Assembly: GCA_965208275.1 (NCBI GenBank) | Contig: OZ242331.1 | Coordinates: forward strand, 3,472,001 to 3,536,000 | Direction of reading: 5' to 3' | From: Bin5 sp022827195 | Lineage (GTDB): Bacteria; Chloroflexota; Anaerolineae; Caldilineales; Caldilineaceae | DNA: 64,000 nt | Part shown: positions 59,081 through 64,000 of the stretch, piece after piece | Layout of the letters: each line of letters begins with the position of its first letter | How positions within the stretch are numbered: position 1 is the stretch's first letter | Notes under the pieces: model-generated | What the model was told of the DNA's origin: nothing | The model's input: only the letters and a program-made list of their open reading frames with translations | Database searches by the model: none | Translations under genes and position numbers: made by a program

Positions 59081-60589
59081 GTAACTACTAAGGCTGAGAG
59101 GTGTCAGGGATGAAGGGTTGGTCAAGAAAGGCGTCATGGATGGCGTTGATGCCATGTTTACGTGCGGTAGAGATATAGGAACGTATCGCACAGAAGGTAT
59201 GAGCACCATCTAGAGTACGGAAGCAGCCGGAGACCTTCTGTTGGACCTTAATCATGCGCACGTCGCGTTCGACGAGGTTGTTGTCGAAGGGGATGCGGAA
59301 GTCATACATGAAGGCCAAGACGCCGGCCTTATGTTTGTGTAAGCGGTCGAGCAGGTTTTTGGGTGGCGACTGTTTGGGTCGGCCGATCGGTCTGGGTTCT
59401 GTCTTTGCTACGGATGGGTTGTCGGCGAAGCCTTGGGCAATGAGCCCATCGTACTGGGCCTCGTAGTGGGCCAGTCGGTCTGGGGGCAAGGCAGTGTGCA
59501 GTGCTGACGTCGATGCGACTTCGGCTTTGATGTCCAACAACAGACGTTCCATCTGTGCGGCCCATGTTTGCTCGTATTGCTCGACGATAAAACGCAGTTC
59601 GCGCAGATGATGGACGTTGCAAAGGCAATGCTGACAGTCTCGAAACTTGAAGTAGGAACGCCAGTAATCATGCAGGGCAACGCCCTTGAAGTGGGGCAAG
59701 ATGCCTGCGACTCGCATACCGACATGCCCCCGTTTGTCGTGGACGTGGTAGTGGGTCAGTTTCTCGGTGCTGGCCACGTGCAGCCACCGCAACAGACCAT
59801 CGACACGCAAGCCACTCTCGTCGAAATGGACGACAGGAGCAGTGATCAGTTGTTGGCGAATCTGTTCCAGGCTTGCTTGCGTGTGGCTGGCAAGTTGGCG
59901 GACGGCGGCGAGAATGGCCGGCTCCGAGGGTGCATGACCGTAGAGCGCAGTCAGCAACTCTCTGATGCGCGCCAGGGGGATGAACTGTTGGCTGTACAGG
60001 TAGCAGGCGAACGCTTTCAGACGGGGACCATACTGCGTCGGTTGCGTCACGTGGGAGGGAAATTCTCCCTTCACGCACACACCACAGCCAGGACACTGCT
60101 TCACCTCCGCCTGATGCTCTGTCACTTCGATGCTGGCCGGTGGTATGTCGAATACCTGCCGTTTCACATGCCCCTCAACAGCTACCTCCGTCAGCTCTGT
60201 CTGGCACTGTGGGCAACCCGCCAGCCCATGCACGACGACATGCTCCGGCTCCGCCACCTGCAGCAAGGTGCGCCCTTTGTGCCCGCGTTGCCCACCTCGC
60301 GGCCGCTGGCCGGCTTGACGCAGACTCTTGCGTCTGCCTTTCTTCAGACCATCGCTGCTGGGCGGCTTGCCGCTATTGTGACTGTCTTTCGCCAGTTGGT
60401 CCTGCAACTGCTGGATCAACTCCTGCTGGGCAGCTATCTGTTCCTGCAGCCCAGCCACCTGCTGACGCAAGGCCTGGATCAACGCAAGGCTCTCTTGATA
60501 TAGCTGCTCTATATGCTCACGACCTGGTCTCATGCAATCACTCATACCATTTACTCTACTACATCCATGAGAAAAGGCTTAGTAGTTAC
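59081..60589 (-). mobile_element. IS66-family insertion sequence (1509 bp), single-transposase type
   Basis: Inverted repeats begin GTAACTACTAAGGCT (left) and GTAACTACTAAGCCT (right, read inwards), starting with the GTAA usual for IS66. It carries one transposase gene and neither tnpA nor tnpB accessory genes, so it resembles the ISBst12-type subgroup. The perfect duplication and intact gene suggest a recent insertion. It sits 24 nt from the end of the IS3-family element, inside the Abi-alpha gene. Confidence 0.93.
59088..60545 (-). CDS. IS66-family transposase
   Basis: A 485-residue transposase, full length. The N-terminal coiled coil (QALRQQVAGLQEQIAAQQELIQQLQDQLAKDSHNSGKPPSSDG) is the leucine-zipper-plus-NSGKPPSSD motif typical of IS66. 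A zinc region follows with CPQCQTEL and CPGCGVC. The DDE core has HFDESGLRVDGLLRWLHVAST (first Asp), LHDYWRSYFKF (second Asp) and PFDNNLVERDVRMIKVQQKVSG (Glu), ending in the IS66 C-terminal signature FRTLDGAHTFCAIRSYISTARKHG. Nothing suggests inactivation. Confidence 0.95.
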   Translation of the reverse strand: MSDCMRPGREHIEQLYQESLALIQALRQQVAGLQEQIAAQQELIQQLQDQLAKDSHNSGKPPSSDGLKKGRRKSLRQAGQRPRGGQRGHKGRTLLQVAEPEHVVVHGLAGCPQCQTELTEVAVEGHVKRQVFDIPPASIEVTEHQAEVKQCPGCGVCVKGEFPSHVTQPTQYGPRLKAFACYLYSQQFIPLARIRELLTALYGHAPSEPAILAAVRQLASHTQASLEQIRQQLITAPVVHFDESGLRVDGLLRWLHVASTEKLTHYHVHDKRGHVGMRVAGILPHFKGVALHDYWRSYFKFRDCQHCLCNVHHLRELRFIVEQYEQTWAAQMERLLLDIKAEVASTSALHTALPPDRLAHYEAQYDGLIAQGFADNPSVAKTEPRPIGRPKQSPPKNLLDRLHKHKAGVLAFMYDFRIPFDNNLVERDVRMIKVQQKVSGCFRTLDGAHTFCAIRSYISTARKHGINAIHDAFLDQPFIPDTSQP

Positions 60590-60597
60590 ACTTTGGC

Positions 60598-61140
60598 GGT
60601 GTTTTGGCGTCATCAAGAACTGTGATCAGTCGAGATGACAGAGGAGCGCGAATAGCGAAGTTAATCGACGGCTTGTCAGCATACCAGATACGAACACACT
60701 ACCTCATCTATTCCACTGTATCTGAACTGAGGTCTAACAGTGCCAACGGCTTTGACTTGTCCGAGAATCGGCGTGGGATACAGCTATTTGTGCCACTGCA
60801 GGGTTATGCTGAAGCAATGGAATTCACGCGGATAGAATGGGACAACCTTCAAATACTAAATCACATCTTTCATGGTCTCAGTACAGACGGACTCATAGAA
60901 GGCGAATGGGGATTCGGAAATCAGGTATTGCTCAAACAATTCAATGCCAATGTCCCGGGAGATGGAATTGTATGCATACCTTCTGCGTTAGGTGTCGAAC
61001 TGTTTCTATGGGCTTCTGCGCATGGTGATCAAAATCTTGACATTTCGCTCACAAGTGATTTTTCGCCTGCGATCGTAGGAATTCCAAGAGCAGTGCCCAA
61101 CGCAGTAGCAACCAAAGACATGCCGAGCGAATCCAGCTAA
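60598..61140 (+). pseudogene. Abi-alpha-like (DUF4393) gene, 3' part
   Basis: The continuation of the split gene: GVLASSRTVISRDDRGARIA, KLIDGLSAYQIRTHYLIYST, VSELRSNSANGFDLSENRRG, then FVPLQGYAEAMEFTRIEWDN, LQILNHIFHGLSTDGLIEGE, to the stop at 61140. FGGVLASSR...RDDRGA....L..LSAYQIR.HY is the DUF4393 hallmark. Without the two IS elements it reads in frame with 57485-57745 and 59060-59080. An internal TTG could only make a truncated product. The next gene (mod) starts 29 nt later. Confidence 0.82.
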
Positions 61141-61169
61141 CCGCCATCTGGACCTCACGAGAATACACG

Positions 61170-63101
61170 ATGCCCAAAAGATTTCATAAGACGCTGACGG
61201 ACCTGCTAATGACCGACGCCCGCTTCGTTGACGAAGGCGGCGAACTGGTCACAGCCGCGGTGATCGACCGCGCTTGGCAGATCGACCACGACTTGGTGAG
61301 GTTGCTTCTTAGAGATGCTGATCTCAAGGCCAAATTCTTCGACGAGATCGACGGGCACTGGGTCTTCAACATCAATACCTTTATCGACTATATCTCCGAC
61401 AGGAACTTCCTCGGCAACTCCTACACAAGATTTCGCAATCGCATCGGCCTGAATATTGGCGACAAGTTTCTGCGCGAAAGGGGTGAAGTTTCACTTGTCT
61501 GGCCGTACAAAGACTGTGTGCTGGAAGGCGGCCAGACAAAAGATGAGGAAAAGCGCAAAGAGGTTTTCTTCAATGAGATTCTGGCACAGGATGAAATCGA
61601 TCGCCTATATGATCCCAAGGTATTGACCGGCTGGAGACGCTTTACGGTGGACGGCGAGCAGGAGGTGACGGAGTTCAGGCTGGATGAAGACGGGATGATC
61701 CGGGAAAACCTGATCATCAAAGGCAATAACCTGTTGGCGTTGCACACGCTCAAACAGCGGTTCCGCGGCAAGGTGAAGCTGATTTACATTGACCCGCCGT
61801 ATAACACGGGCAATGACTCATTCGGCTATAACGACCGCTTCAACCATTCAAGCTGGCTAACGTTTATGAAGAATCGGTTGGAAGTGGCAAAGGAGATGCT
61901 GCGGGATGATGGCTCAATTTGGATAAACATTGATGACGACGAAGCGCACTACCTGAAGGTGTTATGTGATGAGATTTTTGGCAGGGAAAACTTCGTCAGA
62001 AACGTCCTTTGGCAAAAGAGGACTTCTCCGGATATGAGGGCGGTTATTGGCGACGGTCATGATCACATTTTGGTGTTTAGTAAACAGAAAGAGCGGTTTA
62101 AACAATCGGCGAACAAACTCTCAAAGACTGATAAGCAAAGAGCTGCATTTAAGAATCCAGACAACGATTCAAGAGGGCCGTGGGTATCATCCGACTTTAC
62201 GGCTCAGGGCTACAGACCAAATCAGATGTATCGGATAACAACCCCTGGAGGAAAAGAGTATTTTCCACCTGAAGGAAAGTGCTGGAAAAATATTGAGAGC
62301 GTTTACGTGGAGTTGGTACAGGCGGGAAGAATTTGGTTTGGACGAGATGGCTGCGGTATTCCGCGACGGAAAACCTATTTGAGTGAAGTGGAAGACATAA
62401 CTGCCTGGTCGTGGTGGCCTAATGAAGAGGTTGGACATAATCAAGAAGCCAAAAGAGAATCTATTGCCTTGTTTGGAGTGGCGGATGCATTCCCTACCCC
62501 CAAGCCTGAACGCCTCCTTCAACGTATCATCCATATCGGATCCAGCGTAGATGAAACTGTCCTGGACTTTTTTGCTGGTTCGGCAACCACCGCCGCAGTC
62601 GCCCACAAAATGAATCGTCGTTGGATCACCATTGAACAGATGGATTACGTGGAAACTGTTACGCTCGAACGGCTGAAAAAAGTTGTGGGCGGTAATACGG
62701 TAGAAGGGGCAATTGTTAATGATACCGGCGGCATTTCCGAATCCGTCAATTGGCAGGGCGGGGGCGACTTCATCTACTGCGAACTGATGCAGTACAATCA
62801 GGCCTATATGGACAGAATCCAGGCCGCGAAATCGTCAGAAGAGTTGGTGGCGCTCTGGCGGGAGATCGCGGCCAATTCCTTCCTGAACTGGTACGTCAAC
62901 CCAGAAACACCTGACGACGCCGTCGACGACTTCATAGCAATCGGCCAGAGCGTGAATGGATTGGACAATCAGAAGCGGCTGCTGGCGGAACTGCTCAACA
63001 AGAAAGAGCTCTACGTCAAACTTTCGGAGATAGACGATGAGGATTTCGCCGTCAGCGTGGGGGACAAGGCGCTGAACCAACAGTTCTACAGTGAATCGTA
63101 A
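61170..63101 (+). CDS. Type III restriction-modification methyltransferase (Mod)
   Basis: A 643-residue adenine-N6 DNA methyltransferase. Motif IV is DPPYNTGND at residues 208-216 and motif I is VLDFFAGSATTAAVAHKMN near residue 460; this IV-before-I order marks the beta class to which type III Mod belongs. The middle part (residues 290-430) would be the target recognition domain. The N-terminal 150 residues (LTDLLMTDARFVDEGGELVT) are typical of Mod in this subgroup. It methylates its site and guides Res. It starts 29 nt after the broken Abi-alpha gene and is followed 21 nt later by the res gene. Confidence 0.93.
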   Translation: MPKRFHKTLTDLLMTDARFVDEGGELVTAAVIDRAWQIDHDLVRLLLRDADLKAKFFDEIDGHWVFNINTFIDYISDRNFLGNSYTRFRNRIGLNIGDKFLRERGEVSLVWPYKDCVLEGGQTKDEEKRKEVFFNEILAQDEIDRLYDPKVLTGWRRFTVDGEQEVTEFRLDEDGMIRENLIIKGNNLLALHTLKQRFRGKVKLIYIDPPYNTGNDSFGYNDRFNHSSWLTFMKNRLEVAKEMLRDDGSIWINIDDDEAHYLKVLCDEIFGRENFVRNVLWQKRTSPDMRAVIGDGHDHILVFSKQKERFKQSANKLSKTDKQRAAFKNPDNDSRGPWVSSDFTAQGYRPNQMYRITTPGGKEYFPPEGKCWKNIESVYVELVQAGRIWFGRDGCGIPRRKTYLSEVEDITAWSWWPNEEVGHNQEAKRESIALFGVADAFPTPKPERLLQRIIHIGSSVDETVLDFFAGSATTAAVAHKMNRRWITIEQMDYVETVTLERLKKVVGGNTVEGAIVNDTGGISESVNWQGGGDFIYCELMQYNQAYMDRIQAAKSSEELVALWREIAANSFLNWYVNPETPDDAVDDFIAIGQSVNGLDNQKRLLAELLNKKELYVKLSEIDDEDFAVSVGDKALNQQFYSES

Positions 63102-63122
63102 TGCAATCAGCGGATACAGACT

Positions 63123-64000
63123 ATGACTGACAGGTACTTGTATGAGGTGCTTGATGCCGTTTCCCAAATGGGATTTCTGAAAACAAGAATTCCCTCCTTT
63201 ATAAGAGACAATCTTAATCGCAAGTTTGACCTGCGCCCCTACCAGATAGATGCGTTTGCTCGCTTCTTCCACTGTCTCGACAACGACTATCCGGGCAAGG
63301 AGCGGCCGCTGCATTGTCTCTTTAATATGGCGACCGGCAGCGGCAAGACCCTGATCATGGCAGGGCTGCTTCTTTACCTCTACCAAAAGGGCTACCGCAG
63401 TTTTCTCTTCTTCGTCAATTCCACAAACATCATCGCCAAGACTAGAGACAACTTTCTCAATCCTCGGTCATCCAAGTACCTTTTCAACCAACAAATCTGT
63501 TTCGCCTCCAACCCCGTGACCATTACACCGGTTGACAACTTTGAAGGAAATAACCAGAACGACATCAACATCTGTTTTACCACCATTCAGAAGCTGCATT
63601 CCGACCTGACCAATGCCAAAGAGAACGCGCTGACCTACGAGGACTTCAAAGACAAGAAGATCGTCCTGCTGGCCGATGAAGCCCACCATATGAACGTCAG
63701 CACAAAAGCACAGCGGGAACTTGAGCAAAGCTGGGAAGATACTGTGGAGGGTATTTTTCGGCAGAATGAAGACAATCTGCTCTTGGAATTCACCGCCACA
63801 CTGGATTACTCGCACCCGAAGGTGGTCGACAAATACCTCAACAAGGTCCTGTACCGCTTTGACTTGCGGGATTTTCGCAATGACGGCTATTCCAAGGATA
63901 TATATATCGTTCAGGCAGACTTTGAAGAGAGAGACCGCATCATCCAGGCGCTCATTCTCAGTCAGTATAAGCAGGAGGTCGCGGCCAAGCATCGGATCGA
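63123..64000 (+). CDS. Type III restriction enzyme Res subunit / DEAD-box helicase (partial, 3' end outside window)
   Basis: The frame is open from ATG 63123 to the window end, about 292 residues. It shows LRPYQIDAFARFFHCLDNDY (Q-type motif), Walker A MATGSGKT (69-76), VNSTNIIAKTRDNF (motif Ia), CFTTIQKLHSDL, DEAHHM (motif II, near 184) and FTATLDYSHP (motif III). This is the ATP-dependent translocase half of a type III Res; the C-terminal PD-(D/E)XK nuclease is beyond the edge. With the Mod gene just upstream it should cut DNA lacking methylation at paired sites. Confidence 0.92.
   Translation, partial: MTDRYLYEVLDAVSQMGFLKTRIPSFIRDNLNRKFDLRPYQIDAFARFFHCLDNDYPGKERPLHCLFNMATGSGKTLIMAGLLLYLYQKGYRSFLFFVNSTNIIAKTRDNFLNPRSSKYLFNQQICFASNPVTITPVDNFEGNNQNDINICFTTIQKLHSDLTNAKENALTYEDFKDKKIVLLADEAHHMNVSTKAQRELEQSWEDTVEGIFRQNEDNLLLEFTATLDYSHPKVVDKYLNKVLYRFDLRDFRNDGYSKDIYIVQADFEERDRIIQALILSQYKQEVAAKHRI

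Larger units (their letters stand above)
59073..60597. repeat. 8-bp target-site duplication (ACTTTGGC) flanking the IS66-family element
   Basis: ACTTTGGC occurs at 59073-59080 and again at 60590-60597, directly outside both inverted repeats. Eight base pairs is the standard duplication for IS66. Removing the element and one copy restores the Abi-alpha frame (VEDFG-GVLASSR). Confidence 0.93.

Overview
The window is about 64 kb of GC-rich bacterial DNA with standard code, dense genes on both strands and many housekeeping genes. Gene content suggests a Chloroflexota bacterium, probably of the Caldilineales/Anaerolineae type often seen in marine, sponge or soil metagenomes. Signs for this are paired heterodimeric ABC exporters, a DUF951 protein, phytanoyl-CoA dioxygenase-like enzymes beside rhamnose genes, a gyrA with a long basic tail, and heptamer-based intergenic repeats. 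This placement is inference: there is no rRNA gene, and I recognised no tRNA gene and no CRISPR array.

Layout. 1-5.5 kb: an acyl-CoA synthetase running off the left edge, a YhhN-like membrane protein, an HNH endonuclease and a Tat-exported lipoprotein. 5.6-6.1 kb: a small SelW-like selenoprotein with an in-frame UGA in a CxxU motif, with its own promoter and terminator. 6.1-12.5 kb: Nif3-like, DUF951, bactofilin-like membrane, PIG-L deacetylase, spermidine-synthase-like and S51-peptidase-like proteins. 12.5-20.8 kb: replication and repair core (dnaN, an ECF-type sigma factor with a probable membrane partner, gyrA, uvrB under a LexA-type SOS box). 20.8-25.8 kb: a long non-coding stretch with repeats, then a large secreted GH3 protein. 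25.8-30.5 kb: a heterodimeric ABC exporter with a MarR regulator. 30.7-36.4 kb: fabF-fabH, then a zinc dehydrogenase and two PhyH dioxygenases. 36.5-43.5 kb: rhaB, rhaA and dnaE. 43.8-50.7 kb: hsp20, selD (itself UGA-containing), a DUF898 protein, a CoA-transferase, two tandem Uma2 proteins and a cyclophilin. 50.8-54.7 kb: a second heterodimeric ABC exporter.

54.7-64 kb is a different kind of DNA: AT-richer, with short and broken genes and insertion sequences. It is a defence island. It holds antitoxin-like genes (one frameshifted), an intact AbiJ-type gene, a decayed RelB/RelE pair, an Abi-alpha-like (DUF4393) gene carrying a nonsense codon and split by an IS3-family and an IS66-family element, and an apparently intact type III restriction-modification pair (mod, then res running off the right edge).

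The strongest unusual signals are two separate UGA-decoded selenocysteine genes, which are routinely misannotated. Next are the two target-site duplications that let the Abi-alpha reading frame be restored exactly across both insertions, the SOS box on uvrB, and several promoters placed so close to start codons that leaderless transcripts are expected.
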